From contig RFFC02000038.1 of assembly GCA_005518205.2 (NCBI GenBank), positions 7,483 to 63,072 of the forward strand: a stretch of DNA of 55,590 bases, written 5' to 3'. This DNA is from Hormoscilla sp. GUM202. GTDB lineage: Bacteria; Cyanobacteriota; Cyanobacteriia; Cyanobacteriales; Desertifilaceae. Shown piece by piece: positions 1 through 9,335 of the stretch (its first letter is position 1; every line of letters starts with the position of its first letter). The notes below the pieces were generated by a model. The model worked only from the letters and a program-made list of their open reading frames with translations, had not been told where the DNA came from and did not search any database. A program made the translations under genes and the position numbers.

Positions 1-1224
1 GTAGTTAGACAAAAATAATTGCACATAGCCATGGGCGACATGCTCCGGATATGGAGACTAGCGCGAGAGAGTGTGTGAAATTAATTTTGTCCATGTACTT
101 AGCTACTCGTACATGTAGCAGATTTTTGTCAAACTAACGGGGAGTCGGTTTTCATGCTCATCCCCGGCCAGATATATTTGACATAATATGACGATAAATT
201 AGGAGAAATTAAGAAGGATTTTAATGCGCGAAATAAATGAGCTTTCTGCAAAATTGCTCTTACGAATTTATCATCAAAGTCGCCATCATCAAGTTCGTCA
301 AAGAGCACATTGTTTACTTTTGCGAGATCGAGAACATAAAAAAGTTAAAGAACTTATGGAAATCTTTGATGTTAGTTATAGAACTATCTACAATTGGATT
401 AAAAATTGGGATTCCGAGGGAATGGTCGGACTATATAATAAGTCTGGAAGAGGTCGTAAGCAAACCTTTAGTCTCGAACAAAAAGAAAAAATTAAAGCCT
501 GGACTGAAGAAGAACCGAGGCAATTAAAAAAAGTGGTGGCTAAAATCAAAGAAGAATGGGGAATTGAAACAAGTGTTAAAACTGTTCAGAGAATATTGAA
601 AACAATGAATATGAGTTGGCATCGGATGCGTAAAGGGGTAGCTGTCAGCCCCCCAGCTCAAGAGTATGAGGAAAAAAAAGCACAACTTGAACAACTGAAA
701 CTGTTAGACAATTTGGGGGAAATTAATTTGTATTATTTAGATGAAAGTGGGTTTTATTTAATCCCTTGTGTCCCTTATGGATGGCAAAATATTGGGGAAT
801 ATATAGAAGTACCTAGTCGGAGTAGCCGCAGATTAAATGTATTAGGAATAATGAATCGCCACAATCATTTAGAAGCGTATGTATCTACTCAAAATATTAA
901 TTCAGATGTAGTCATAGCTTGTATCGATGCATTTTTTCCCACGAGAATGGAAAAGCAAACAGTAATTGTAGTAGACCAAGCATCTGTCCATACTAGTGAT
1001 GCTATTCAAGATAAGATTGAAGAATGGAAAGAACGCAATATTACTATATTCCATCTCCCCACTTATTCACCTCATTTGAATTTGATTGAAATCTTGTGGC
1101 GGTTTATTAAATACGAATGGATTGAAATCGATGCTTATTCTTGCTGGAAAAACTTAGTTGATTCCGTTGAAACAATCATAAAAAATTTTGGAGAAAAATA
1201 TGTAATTAATTTTGTCTGACTACT
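1..1224 (+). mobile_element. IS630-family insertion sequence, essentially complete
   Basis: The left end starts GTAGTTAGACAAAAATAATT at base 1. The right end, read in reverse complement from 1224, starts AGTAGTCAGACAAAATTAAT, so the two form imperfect terminal inverted repeats. A TA follows the right end (1225-1226), matching the TA target duplication known for the IS630/Tc1/mariner group. The left TA and the first base of the element lie just outside the window. The element carries one intact transposase (224-1219). Bases 1-99 are identical to a free-standing MITE at 9665-9764. The element abuts the 3' end of an ISKra4-type transposase remnant. Confidence 0.85.
224..1219 (+). CDS. IS630-family DDE transposase
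   Basis: This 331-residue protein cuts and joins the ends of its own element. The N-terminal third is a helix-turn-helix region (about residues 40-65, ending IYNWIKNW). The catalytic DDE domain follows: YYLDESGF near 170 gives the first Asp, VIVVDQASVH near 250 the second, and YSPHLNLIEILWR near 285 the Glu. The start at 224 follows a GAAGGA ribosome-binding site with 5-nt spacing. The frame is open and of normal family length, so the enzyme may be active. The codons are A/T-rich compared with core genes in the window, as expected for a transferred element. No other gene is in the element. Confidence 0.95.
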   Translation: MREINELSAKLLLRIYHQSRHHQVRQRAHCLLLRDREHKKVKELMEIFDVSYRTIYNWIKNWDSEGMVGLYNKSGRGRKQTFSLEQKEKIKAWTEEEPRQLKKVVAKIKEEWGIETSVKTVQRILKTMNMSWHRMRKGVAVSPPAQEYEEKKAQLEQLKLLDNLGEINLYYLDESGFYLIPCVPYGWQNIGEYIEVPSRSSRRLNVLGIMNRHNHLEAYVSTQNINSDVVIACIDAFFPTRMEKQTVIVVDQASVHTSDAIQDKIEEWKERNITIFHLPTYSPHLNLIEILWRFIKYEWIEIDAYSCWKNLVDSVETIIKNFGEKYVINFV

Positions 1225-1226
1225 TA

Positions 1227-1858
1227 TCTAGCCTTGGGTGTTCTACCGAGATTGGCAAGGGATTCTGGCAAATGAGTCAACTCAAAGGAAGGAGTGCGCT
1301 CTTTGTCCTGGTCGATGCTGATTTCTTCAATGGCCTCGGAGACCGTCGGCCACTCTTGCTCTGGGCCAGACTCTTTCTCTTGTGAATGCCTGATTTCTTC
1401 AATGGCCTCGGAGACCGTCGGGAACTCAAAATCATGGCGCTGCACCAGCCGTTGCTGAGTTCCCCGGGAGACGCTAATCCCCGTGAGCACCTTAAGATCT
1501 TCCGAGGCGTGCTCATAGGAAGAGTTTGCACTTAGCAATAAGCAACATTTCTCCAGATAGGGGCTCCACTGGCTATAGGGCTTTACCTCAAAATAGGCCG
1601 CTTGTTTGGAGGTGATTGAAATCTTGCCCACAATGCTATTTAAAGCTCTGGCTCGTCCGGCAGTGGTACCACTGCTACTTTGGATAAAAAAAGGGCAATC
1701 TCTGGACCGACGTATTGAAGCCACTGCCTGCGGATGGTGCCTTCTATCCCTGAGAGCGTTTTCAATTCCTCTGGAACAGTCGCTTGAGCCTCCTCGTACA
1801 ACAAGGCGGCCATGGCCAAGGCATAAGTTTGTATTTGAGCCAACTTCTCTCTATTCAT
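1227..1858 (-). pseudogene. ISKra4-type transposase, N-terminal remnant with frameshift
   Basis: Two overlapping reverse frames read as consecutive parts of one protein. One begins MNREKLAQIQTYALAMAALL at 1858 and closes near 1640. The other continues with ALNSIVGKISITSKQ, YLEKCCLLLSANSSYEHASE and VSRGTQQRLVQRHDFEFP. This resembles the N-terminal half of ISKra4-like transposases; the catalytic half is absent. A 30-bp segment is repeated at 1320-1349 and 1392-1421 (period 72 nt, in frame), so the peptide PTVSEAIEEI occurs twice. The remnant stops where the IS630 element begins, so that insertion probably truncated it. Family assignment is from motif resemblance only. Confidence 0.65.
1320..1421. 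repeat. In-frame 72-nt-period direct repeat inside the transposase remnant
   Basis: The 30-bp string starting GATTTCTTCAATGGCCTCGG occurs at 1320-1349 and again at 1392-1421. The 72-nt offset is a multiple of three, so the peptide PTVSEAIEEI is duplicated. Confidence 0.85.
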
Positions 1859-1987
1859 CGTTTCAGGGGGAACGTTTGTCTGGTATCTCAGCCTAACATC
1901 ATCTCGTCAGTTGCTCGACTAAGCAAAAATACTCATTACCAAACTGGGATGCACCCTACACATTTTTGTTTTTTTGTCAACTACTTC

Positions 1988-2006
1988 TACTGGACCGACG
2001 TTCTAG
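1988..2006. repeat. Solo terminal repeat of the TGGACCGACG MITE family
   Basis: TACTGGACCGACGTTCTAG matches the ends of the elements at 11775-11926 and 26244-26448. No matching inverted end was found to its left, so this looks like a single surviving terminus. The decayed permease starts directly beside it, so the element probably removed the permease N-terminus. Confidence 0.6.
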
Positions 2007-2619
2007 CCAATCTTTATGGGCTTGGTCTCTAAGTCAAATCACTGTCGCCATCTCTACCGTACTGGTTAGTCTGAAGCCATTATTCACTTGCCTGTTTGCT
2101 TGGCTTATTTGGGGTCAGCGCTTTGACAACAAATTCCTGATAGGAATGGTAATTGCAATCGGAGGTGCGGGCGCTATTGGACTAGACGATCTGGCAATTT
2201 TAAAGGTGACATTGCAGTGCTGCGTATCTGCTGACTGTAGAACAACTGAGAACTAAATTGAGATCGACACTTATCTGGTGTTGCGGATTGGGAACTTTGT
2301 TGATATTGCCTAGAATTTTATTCTCGGAAGATATAGTTTTATCTTATTCAGTAAGGGGGTGGGAGTTTGTAATTTCTATAGCTTTAGTTTGCCAAATTTT
2401 AGGTCAGGGACTTCTCACTTATAGCCTCTCACTTATAGCCTCAAAAAATTTTCCTCTGGATTTGTAACGTTAGTCCTTCTGCTTGAGTCTATTTTGGTTG
2501 CTATAGCAGCTTGGGTAATTTTTGGTGAAAGGTTAAGATTATTTGACTGGGTAGCTTTTTTGGCAATCTTACTAGGTCTGTATCTAACCGTATCCAGCAA
2601 ATCTGCTATTAAGGAATAG
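2007..2619 (+). pseudogene. DMT-superfamily (EamA) permease, decayed
   Basis: Pieces of one multi-pass membrane transporter can be read in order across three frames. They are VSLKPLFTCLFAWLIWGQRF and IGMVIAIGGAGAIGL (2070-2190), LTVEQLRTKLRSTLIWCC (about 2232-2290), SVRGWEFVISIALVCQILG (about 2350-2405), and finally SGFVTLVLLLESILVAIAAW to the stop at 2617-2619. The pattern of paired hydrophobic segments, with GQRF and GERL after the fourth-helix-like segments, is typical of EamA repeats. The N-terminal half is missing beside a solo MITE end, and at least two frameshifts or small deletions are present. It is unlikely to make a working transporter. Confidence 0.75.
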
Positions 2620-2912
2620 TTGGGAACAGAGCAACGTAATTTGAGCGAGTGGTCTCAATACCTATGGGCCCATGGTTGGCGCCATTAGGATCGATATGCG
2701 GATGCAAATGAAGAAGAGATCGAGCTCGGAGTTGGGAGCAGGGGAGCCCTTGAGAACTCCGTTTTGTGGAGAGATATCCTCACTCCTCACTCCCCACAAA
2801 ATCTACGAGGTATTGCCCGAGGATGTACATCCTTAACTTGACCTTCAAGGCACTGCCAGTGATGGTAGCCAATTTTTCTGTCCCTGATTGAAAAACGCTA
2901 TATTTATAGGTA
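2620..2912. other. Spacer without a recognisable gene
   Basis: No coding frame or known RNA is seen. It contains a hairpin-forming pair, CCGTTTTGTGGAGAG and CTCCCCACAAAATC, around 2758-2812. Confidence 0.5.
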
Positions 2913-2916
2913 ACCT

Positions 2917-3913
2917 AAGTTGCGACCTATTTAAAAAAATATGAATTACCCACTTAGACTTTACAGATATTTGGAATTTTTTGTAGTTTTTGATACAAAA
3001 ATATTTTTTTTTGTGCTAGGCGGCGGGTTGGCTGTTTATAGGTTATAATGTACTAAAATAATAGTTAATTGCTGAGGATGTAGATTATGGAAGATCTGAT
3101 TACAACAATTTTGGTTCTTTGTGACGCGCTCTTAAAAGCGTTAAATATAAAAGAAGATCCACAAGTGAAAATGAACAATGCCGAAGTGATGACAGTCGGA
3201 TTAGTTGCTGCATATTTTTTCCGAGGACGAGCGCTCTTGTAAATTTATGGTCGAACACAATTATCTAAAAAATCTGTTAAGTAAAAGTAGATTTAATCGT
3301 CGATTACATAATATTGGTGAACCAATTTGGATGTTTTTATTCCAAGTCATAGCTCAAACATTTAAAGAACTCAATCCGGGTCAAGAATATATTCTTGATA
3401 GTTTCCCCGTGCCAGTCTGTGATCATATTAGGATTGATAGATGCAAAATTTATAACAAGGAAGAATATCGAGGGTATATTGCCAGTAAAAAACGTTATTT
3501 TTATGGATTAAGGGTTCATATGTTAGTAAATAAACATGGAAAGCCAATAGAATTTTATCCAGCTGCTGGTAGTTATAATGATGTTAAAGTTCTGCAATCT
3601 TTTTGCTTTTACTTACCATCAAATTCGATAGTTTATGGAGATAAAGCTTATAAGGATTATCAATTAGAAGATTTCCTAAAAGAGTCATCAAGGATCATGT
3701 TAAAACCTTGGCGAAAAAATAACTCAAAAAGAAAAGAATCATCTGGTTTTGAGTATATACAAAAATTCACAAGAAAACAAGTTGAAACCTGTTTTAGTCG
3801 AATCACAAATTTGTTTCCCAAGTCAATTCATGCTGTTACATCTAAGGGATTCGAGTTGAAAATGATTCTCTTTATAATTGCTTTTTGTATCCAATTTTTA
3901 TAGGTCGCAACTT
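2917..3913 (+). mobile_element. IS982-family insertion sequence, inactive
   Basis: The ends carry the inverted pair AAGTTGCGACCTAT (2917-2930) and ATAGGTCGCAACTT (3900-3913). Similarity extends a few bases further outward on both sides (ACCTAAG and CTCAAG), so the true boundary may be 3-6 nt wider. I see no clear target duplication. Inside is one transposase reading frame broken by a frameshift. Confidence 0.75.
3087..3903 (+). pseudogene. IS982-family transposase, frameshifted
   Basis: The protein starts at ATG 3087 with MEDLITTILVLC and reads through AEVMTVGLVAAYFFRG, then meets a stop at 3240-3242. The next frame continues from about 3215 with EHNYLKNLLSKSRFNRRLH, LDSFPVPVCDHIRIDRCK, YRGYIASKKRYFYGLRVHML and VYGDKAYKDYQ, ending at 3903. 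These are typical IS982 transposase motifs, including DSFP and the GDKAY acidic region. Joined, the two parts give about 270 residues, near family length. A single frameshift near 3225 separates them; this family normally uses one uninterrupted frame, so the copy is probably dead. Confidence 0.85.
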
Positions 3914-3931
3914 GAGTTAGGTAATAAATTT

Positions 3932-4119
3932 GGCTCTTCGGTACTTGGTTTGCTATTTAGAGGGTGAAAAATCGCTGAAAGCTATGCTATGTAAGGCTTT
4001 GGCGGATCGAGAAACCCAATTGTTATCAACAACTGTCAGTTGATCGCATCAAAGCTTTGCCCAGCAAGGCTTACACCCTTGATTGGTTGCCAAAATACCA
4101 TACTAACTACCGAAGAGCC
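3932..4119. mobile_element. 188-bp MITE with ISL3-like ends and perfect 8-bp target duplication
   Basis: The element begins GGCTCTTCGGTACTTGG and ends CTACCGAAGAGCC, which are inverted copies. It is flanked by ATAAATTT on both sides (3924-3931 and 4120-4127), a perfect 8-bp duplication. GGCTCTTC ends with 8-bp duplications are known for ISL3-family elements, so an ISL3 transposase probably moved it. It encodes no protein. A second, partial copy lies at 55514-55590. Confidence 0.85.
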
Positions 4120-4135
4120 ATAAATTTTTGGCTCC

Positions 4136-5305
4136 TCACCTCCCTGCTTGAGCGTAATCCAGAGTAGCTTCGTAGGCAGTCAGTCCCGAAGCTATCGATC
4201 TGGCCTTGATTTCACCCACCAAAAACTGGACGACTGTTCGCACAACCAAGTGAGCGAGAGATTTGTCAAAGGGAGTGCCAGCAAGAGACTGTCGCCAGAA
4301 CCATTCGATCCGCGAGGTCAGTGCTCCTCCTAATGTCAGCACTTGACCGGGTAAGGCAAAAACACCGTGTTGCTGAAGGCGCCGCATCAAGTCGATGCCC
4401 GCATCCCCCGCCGGAATTGCCATGTTGTGCGCTAATAGCAGGATCGTTCCGGCAGGCATGGTATCCCAGAAGGAGTTTTCCAATTCCTGACCGACTGTGG
4501 TAGCTACGATCACCCCGCCCCGTTCCAAGCATTCGACGGTAAATGCTTTCTGGCGAGAAGGTAATTTCTTCACGCCTTTAGGGGGAGCAATTTCCAAGGC
4601 AGGATCGTCGTAGACTAAATCGCAGATTGCCAGATTCGGATACTTCTGCTTGAGAAAATACTGGAGCACGTCCGAACCCATCGCGCCCGCCGAACCTATC
4701 AGCGTCACTGGAGTCACTGGATCGTTTTTGCGATCGGGGATCCCAACTGCTTCAATGGCAGCAATAATCCCCGTTGCTGCGTAGGAGGACTTGCCGCCGC
4801 AGCCGCCATCGTCACAGCGAATGCCTAATGAGTGGGGCGTGAACTGATTCAGGATGTCTGCCAATCCCGCAAACCGACCGAAGTCGGGGGTCAGCTTAAT
4901 TTTTCCATCGGTTTGGTTGAGAAAATTGCCGATCTCTTTGAAGATGGGCGAAATCGAATTTTCCCATTGGGGGTGTTGAGGATTGGTGAGGATGGAAAAT
5001 ATTTCTGGATTTTTGGGTTTTATGACGCAACGAGATCCACCAACTTTGCTGTTGAGGAAACCTGCAGGAAGGCGATCTCTATAGCAGTCTACTACCCCTT
5101 TATGGAGGGCTGCGTTAATCAAATAATTTTTGAAAGCACTTTCGTCTCGCATCAAGGAAATGCAGACTTGTTGAGCTTGGTTAGACTCCATCTTCGGACT
5201 CACCATCCTGGTTCCTCCATAGGAGTAGTCAGCATTCGGCTCCTTGTCGCAGGCAATAAATATCTCTGCCAAGGAATGTTCCAGTTTTTCTACAGTTTGA
5301 ACCAT
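4136..5305 (-). CDS. Divergent Glu/Leu/Phe/Val-dehydrogenase-like protein
   Basis: This 389-residue protein resembles the amino-acid dehydrogenase superfamily (NAD(P)-dependent oxidative deamination), but only distantly. Features in the expected order are: GGTRMVS near 30, RLPAGFLNSKVGGSRCVIKP near 78-97 (the substrate-binding glycine region), LTPDFGRFAGL near 140, GGCGGKSSYAATG near 170 (the linker), and LIGSAGAMGSDVLQYF near 200 (Rossmann nucleotide-binding turn). The usual GKGG lysine motif is replaced by KVGGSRC, so the substrate or even the activity may differ. The start at 5305 follows no strong ribosome-binding site. It is probably monocistronic: a MITE lies 17 nt beyond the stop and another palindrome lies upstream. 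A known member of the scytonemin pathway (ScyB) is in this superfamily, but I cannot assign that role. Confidence 0.55.
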   Translation of the reverse strand: MVQTVEKLEHSLAEIFIACDKEPNADYSYGGTRMVSPKMESNQAQQVCISLMRDESAFKNYLINAALHKGVVDCYRDRLPAGFLNSKVGGSRCVIKPKNPEIFSILTNPQHPQWENSISPIFKEIGNFLNQTDGKIKLTPDFGRFAGLADILNQFTPHSLGIRCDDGGCGGKSSYAATGIIAAIEAVGIPDRKNDPVTPVTLIGSAGAMGSDVLQYFLKQKYPNLAICDLVYDDPALEIAPPKGVKKLPSRQKAFTVECLERGGVIVATTVGQELENSFWDTMPAGTILLLAHNMAIPAGDAGIDLMRRLQQHGVFALPGQVLTLGGALTSRIEWFWRQSLAGTPFDKSLAHLVVRTVVQFLVGEIKARSIASGLTAYEATLDYAQAGR

Positions 5306-5340
5306 TATCTACTTACTCGATTGTGCCATCACTACATATT

Positions 5341-5436
5341 TATAGCATTTCTCGAAATTCTGAGGTACAGCCGCCAGCCATGAAAACCACTGATAGCAAT
5401 GCTTTCACTGTACCTCACCTTATTGAAAAATGCTAT
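5341..5436. repeat. 96-bp inverted-repeat element between two genes
   Basis: It starts TATAGCATTTCTCGAAATTC and ends TTGAAAAATGCTATA, with inner arms GAGGTACAG and CTGTACCTC. The whole unit can fold on itself and looks like a small non-coding MITE. It sits in the upstream region of the reverse-strand gene ending at 4136. Confidence 0.7.
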
Positions 5437-5470
5437 ATCACCGCCAATGCTTCCAACGTTATACTTACAA

Positions 5471-5950
5471 TTAATTCTGTTTACCTGTGATGGCTTCATA
5501 CATCCGATCCGCCGTGAATGATTTAAACATCTGCTTGGGATCCTTAAACGCTTTAAACTCCAAAACGTTACCGCAAGGATCGTTGAAATAAATTGTTCCC
5601 TGCTCGCCTATTTTTCCCACAAAACGAACTCGCGGTCCGATACTAAACTCGATCCCTTTGCTTTTCAAACGCTCGATCAATTCTTCCCATTCATCCCACT
5701 CCAGAATCACCCCAAAATGGCGCACGGGAATATTAAGTGGGCTTTGGTCGCGATCGACGTGATTGGAGGGAATGTTTCTCGTGGCCTCTTCGGGATGCAA
5801 GTAAGCAGAAATGGAATTGCCGTAAAGATTGAAGTCTATCCAGAGATCTGTACTTCGTCCTTCTTTGCAACCAATTACATTACAATAGAAGTCACGAGTT
5901 TCTTCTATATCTGCTACGGGAAAAGCTAAATGAAAAGGCTTTTTGTCCAT
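5471..5950 (-). CDS. VOC/glyoxalase-superfamily protein
   Basis: The protein of about 159 residues starts MDKKPFHLAFPVADIEETRD at ATG 5950; a TTG codon at 5968 is a weaker alternative. It shows a paired beta-alpha-beta-beta-beta VOC layout. The first module has HLAFPVADIEETRDFYCNVIG near residues 7-27, and the second has VRHFGVILEWDEWEELIERL near 75-95. GTIYFNDPCGNVLEFKAF near 119-136 supplies the conserved D-P-x-G-N-x-L-E closing strand. Likely metal ligands are His7, His78 and Glu131. Such proteins bind metal and act as lyases, dioxygenases or resistance proteins; the substrate cannot be told. It is isolated from its neighbours by more than 130 nt on each side. Confidence 0.85.
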   Translation of the reverse strand: MDKKPFHLAFPVADIEETRDFYCNVIGCKEGRSTDLWIDFNLYGNSISAYLHPEEATRNIPSNHVDRDQSPLNIPVRHFGVILEWDEWEELIERLKSKGIEFSIGPRVRFVGKIGEQGTIYFNDPCGNVLEFKAFKDPKQMFKSFTADRMYEAITGKQN

Positions 5951-6209
5951 TATATCAACTGCTAACAACTTTTGTTCTATACTACTTTAACGTGCTAATT
6001 TTTCACTCACCTAATAGGACCTAGTCTAAAAGCTGAAACTCTTGCGATCGAGTAGCTTACAGCTCAATAAAGCTCGCTTATGGTCTCAAGGAGATCGATC
6101 AGCCCGTGCTATATCTAAATCCCCAATTCAGGGCTTTCTTATCCTGTAAGCCAGTCCCAGTAATCGTTTTAGTCCTTATACTAGGTCGTTTTTCAGGATA
6201 ACTTCGCAG
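5951..6209. other. Spacer that forms the 3' flank of group II intron 1
   Basis: No gene is seen. CTTGCGATCGAGTAGC (6043) and repeated partial TAGGACC/ACTAGGTC strings are the only notable sequences. Confidence 0.4.
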
Positions 6210-7255
6210 GTCGGAGTCGAGCTGTCCCTCGCGGGACAACCCTCCCTTTCGGAACCGTGCATGCGATTTTCACCGCATCGTGTCCGAGAGCGCCTGCTCG
6301 TGTCCGAGAGCACCACCCTATAGGGTGGTGTCTCTGGACACGACCCCATGACACCGCACGACAGCGTGTCAGGGCAGGCGTCTCTGGACACGATCGGCTA
6401 CTGGTTGATAAGCCCAAGTCATGGGTAGCACTATCAGGATTACTCCCTACCGGCCTTGTCTCTTGCAATTTCACCCTTTATCAGTGGTCTTTTTTCGACT
6501 AAGTTAATGCCTGGGACCGGGCGGTTTGTGGCGGGTGAGTAGTTTAACCCTTGTTGAGCCACTCTTTACTAACATGAGCCTGTGTAGATTCAGGAATCAC
6601 TACTTCTTACCTGCCCAGGGCTTTAGTCTGACGTACCGACTTTCGGATTTCTCCTTAAGTTCTTGGGTTCTTTGGGGTTACTTTCTCCAAAGACTTCTTA
6701 TCATATCCGTCCTACGTCTGCGTGTCCTCAGTCATTTGAGGTGGTATCCGCCAGCGTTACCCGGGGCATTAGCTTCTTAGGACATCCTTCCTACTCGTGG
6801 CTTGCGCTTCACATCTGACTGGTCTCGATAGACAGCTCACGAGAGGTGAATTCGTTCCCTGATGTCATTTCACGATACCTTTAGGTCCATAATCTACCCC
6901 GGCAGCTTTTTGAATACGATGTTAGTCAAGAGAGACAACTAACACTAGCTACATTTCCCTTTTGGGCCAGCGCTTTAAGCCTTATTTCGCTGGTTTATAG
7001 TAACGAGGCTTACTTATGTTCGCTTGTTCTAACCTTGAGTATCTTTCCTAGCGGCGTCACCGGTTTAGGCTACCAGCTATCCTACATTTAAGTCCTCGCT
7101 TGGCACCACGGCGATGTTGCTCCGTAGCACTTCACGCGGTCACCCCCGTATTTGGGGGAGGGGAATTTAACCCCCATGAACATCAGAGTTACTGGCTAAT
7201 GGAACCAGTCAGGCTTTCACCAAGTTTTTTTGGTTTACGCCGGAACGAATCGCAC
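6210..7255 (-). mobile_element. Group II intron 1, ORF-less, domain V interrupted
   Basis: On the reverse strand the intron begins GTGCGATTCGTTCCGG (7255), a canonical GUGYG 5' end. It ends CTCGACTCCGAC at 6210, with a terminal AC. Near the 3' end lies a domain V core, ATGCGGTGAAAATCGCATGC followed by ACGGTTC. The intron is about 1046 nt and contains no maturase frame. It shares long stretches with introns at 38525-39448 and 41910-42470, including the paired GGGCCAGCG and CGCTGG arms near 6964. A 116-bp palindromic insertion (6279-6394) splits the 5' strand of domain V. With no intron-encoded protein here, mobility or splicing would depend on a maturase elsewhere. Confidence 0.85.
6279..6394. 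repeat. Palindromic insertion inside domain V of group II intron 1
   Basis: Compared with intron 2, the intact domain V sequence is split after ACCGCAT and resumes at CGGCTACTGG. The inserted 116 bp begins CGTGTCCGAGAGCG and ends CTCTGGACACGAT. Its ends are complementary (CGTGTCC with GGACACG), and there is an inner perfect dyad ACCACCCTATAGGGTGGT (6310-6327). It can therefore fold into its own hairpin and protrude from the domain V stem. Confidence 0.8.
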
Positions 7256-7609
7256 CTCTCCAGCTATAATATACAGATTTTCAGCCCCATCGTCAAGTAT
7301 GTTAACAAAAATTTACATTTATTTCTCGGCGTGACACCTGCGATCGCTTCCGGGCGAGGCGATCGCAGGCGGTTTTCGGTTGGGTGGGACACAGATAAAA
7401 GTAAAAGGGTGGTGATAAACATGTAGTGATGCAACATCTATCCCGACAGGTGGTGATAAAAAAGTAGTGATGAAGTGCATAATAATTGATTATGCACTGG
7501 CAGAGTATTTTTCTGCACCAGTCCGGCATTTTTCTGCACCAGTCCAGCATGCGTTAGAATAATTCTATCAGATGGAATCAACTTCGTTGACTAGCAGGAG
7601 GTGGAACCG
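7256..7609. other. Spacer with short direct repeats
   Basis: No gene is seen. GGTGGTGATAAA-N-AGTGATG occurs twice (7408-7431 and 7449-7472). A 21-bp unit beginning ATTTTTCTGCACCAGTCC is tandemly repeated at 7507-7527 and 7528-7548. Two HIP1 octamers (7339, 7360) flank a short palindrome. Confidence 0.7.
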
Positions 7610-7993
7610 GTGCTTTACCTAGCCTTAAGTTGTTTGCAGGGACGACCGATGCAAGGGTGTAATTAAAAGTGACACTTGGGTCTTATCAACCGGTGCCAGA
7701 CAGAGCGAGTGAAATTTAGATCTAGGGAGTCAAGTCAGTCTCGAACCGGCAATACTTCACTTTATAACCGGTGACAAATCTCTTCATCCGGTGATAAGTA
7801 CATAGGCTTGCATGCATCCGGATTGATATTTTCCTCCGCCGTCAATTTAGGAGAATTTAAATCCCTGAATCCCTGAAAGCCTGATGGGATAGGACTGAAG
7901 AGCCAGAATTTAGGTGTGCGTTCGCGACAGCTTATGACCTCAAGAAGCTGTTGAGCGCCTCAAGATCTGTTCAAAAGTTTGGGCCCTGACCGA

Positions 7994-9335
7994 CTAAGTC
8001 GATTGATAATAATTGGACCAATAAGTTTGCCAATCATTATTAACTCTTAAGATCCTTAAAGCTAACATCTCATCAGCCTTCTCAATTGTCCACCAAGCAC
8101 CGGGCAATTTCAATCGTTCTTGAATTACATAACGATGCGCACTTTCAATTTCTCCAGAACCAATTGGTAAATCAGCCTCGATCGCCCCTTGATAGTCCAA
8201 GTATTCAAGCCGGTTTTTTATGTAGCGTGTACAAACTCGAACGGGAGCTAATTTATCAGCTATATGCTCCAGTTCCATATGGGGCGATAAATTATTTAAT
8301 ACCTTGAGTACTTGATTCTTTTTCAGGGCTTTTTTTTGTTGTTTTAACCAAGTTTTTCGTGACTGAGAATTCGCTCCTGGAGCCGCTGCGGCCAAATATT
8401 CACACAAATGATAAAAATCTATTAGATAAGTAGCACTTTCTCCAAACAAGCGCCTCACCTGATTGACAATCCAAGTGGCTCCATCTCCGATGGCATGAAC
8501 CTTAGTCTTGCGACCTATACCAGCCCTAATAGCACTATTTAATAATTGTTTTCCTGTATCATCTACAGTACCTACAGTACCGGCAATTATCGGATTTTTC
8601 TCCTCGGGAATGCGCACGAGTGATAGACGAGCTTCTTTCCAACCCAGTTCCCGAGTTTTTCGGCGATCGATAATTCTTTCTTCATCGGTAGCTGGCGTAG
8701 TTTTAACAGTTGGAATCATCGTGCCATCCATTTCTGTAATTATAAGCTCTACTCCATCTATATCCGGGATTTCTTCTACTGTTATTTGAGATTTTTTAAC
8801 CGTATGTGCATGTTTTTGGGTAATTGCTTGTGCTGAACTAACTGGAACAGTTATACCATAATGTTCTTGTAGCTTTTCAGGAATGCGTCCAAATGATACA
8901 TCGGCTCCAAAATCTGTAATTGCTCGTTGTAATGGTAAAGAATAACCCCGACAATGTATTTGAGCCGATGATGAAAAAGGTCGAATCACCTTTCCCGTTT
9001 TTACGCAGGTAAAAATTTGTTCTATCACTTCTATTGTTCCAAACATTGTATGCCAATATAGTCGTTTTTCTCTATGGCTGAGATTGTTCACACGCTTTAG
9101 CTTTTTTTTTCTCTTGAGTCTTGCCCCAATCTTCAAGAGCCTCTTTTCCCATCTTTTGGAACTCGACGATAAGTTTTGACTCCGTACAGCTCGCTGTTTC
9201 ACAAGTATCATCGATATTTTCAACAATATCCAACACTGATGAAAAACGCATCAATAAATGGGGATGTTCTTGTAATCGTTCTACTAAGCTGCTAATCAAT
9301 TGTTTTTTTTCTTCAGGGTTCATAAATGCCGTCAT
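7994..9335 (-). pseudogene. ISKra4-family transposase, frameshifted
   Basis: The N-terminal frame begins MTAFMNPEEKKQLISSLVER at 9335 and stops near 9072 after KKAKACEQSQP. The rest continues in another frame from about 9075 (HREKRLYWHTMFGTIEVIEQ) to 7994. It includes FSSSAQIHCRGYSLPLQRAI, DGVELIITEMDGTMIP (catalytic Asp region), VHAIGDGATWIVNQV, YLIDFYHLCEYLAAAAP and LPIGSGEIESAHRYVIQERL. These are standard ISKra4 transposase motifs. Against the copy at 44195-44871, which reads straight through here, about 11 nt are missing next to CEQS. That points to a deletion rather than programmed frameshifting. Confidence 0.88.

Noticed and set aside
6257-6780. Several open frames of 70-93 codons on both strands
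   Set aside because: They are produced by the GC-rich intron RNA sequence and its palindromic insert.
7100-7426. Open frame of 108 codons on the + strand
   Set aside because: It lies antisense across the 5' part of group II intron 1 and has no recognisable domain.
9072-9110. Programmed ribosomal frameshift at nine A in the ISKra4 transposase
   Set aside because: The related copy at 44195-44871 has the same A run yet reads through in one frame; the break here is explained by about 11 missing bases further on.
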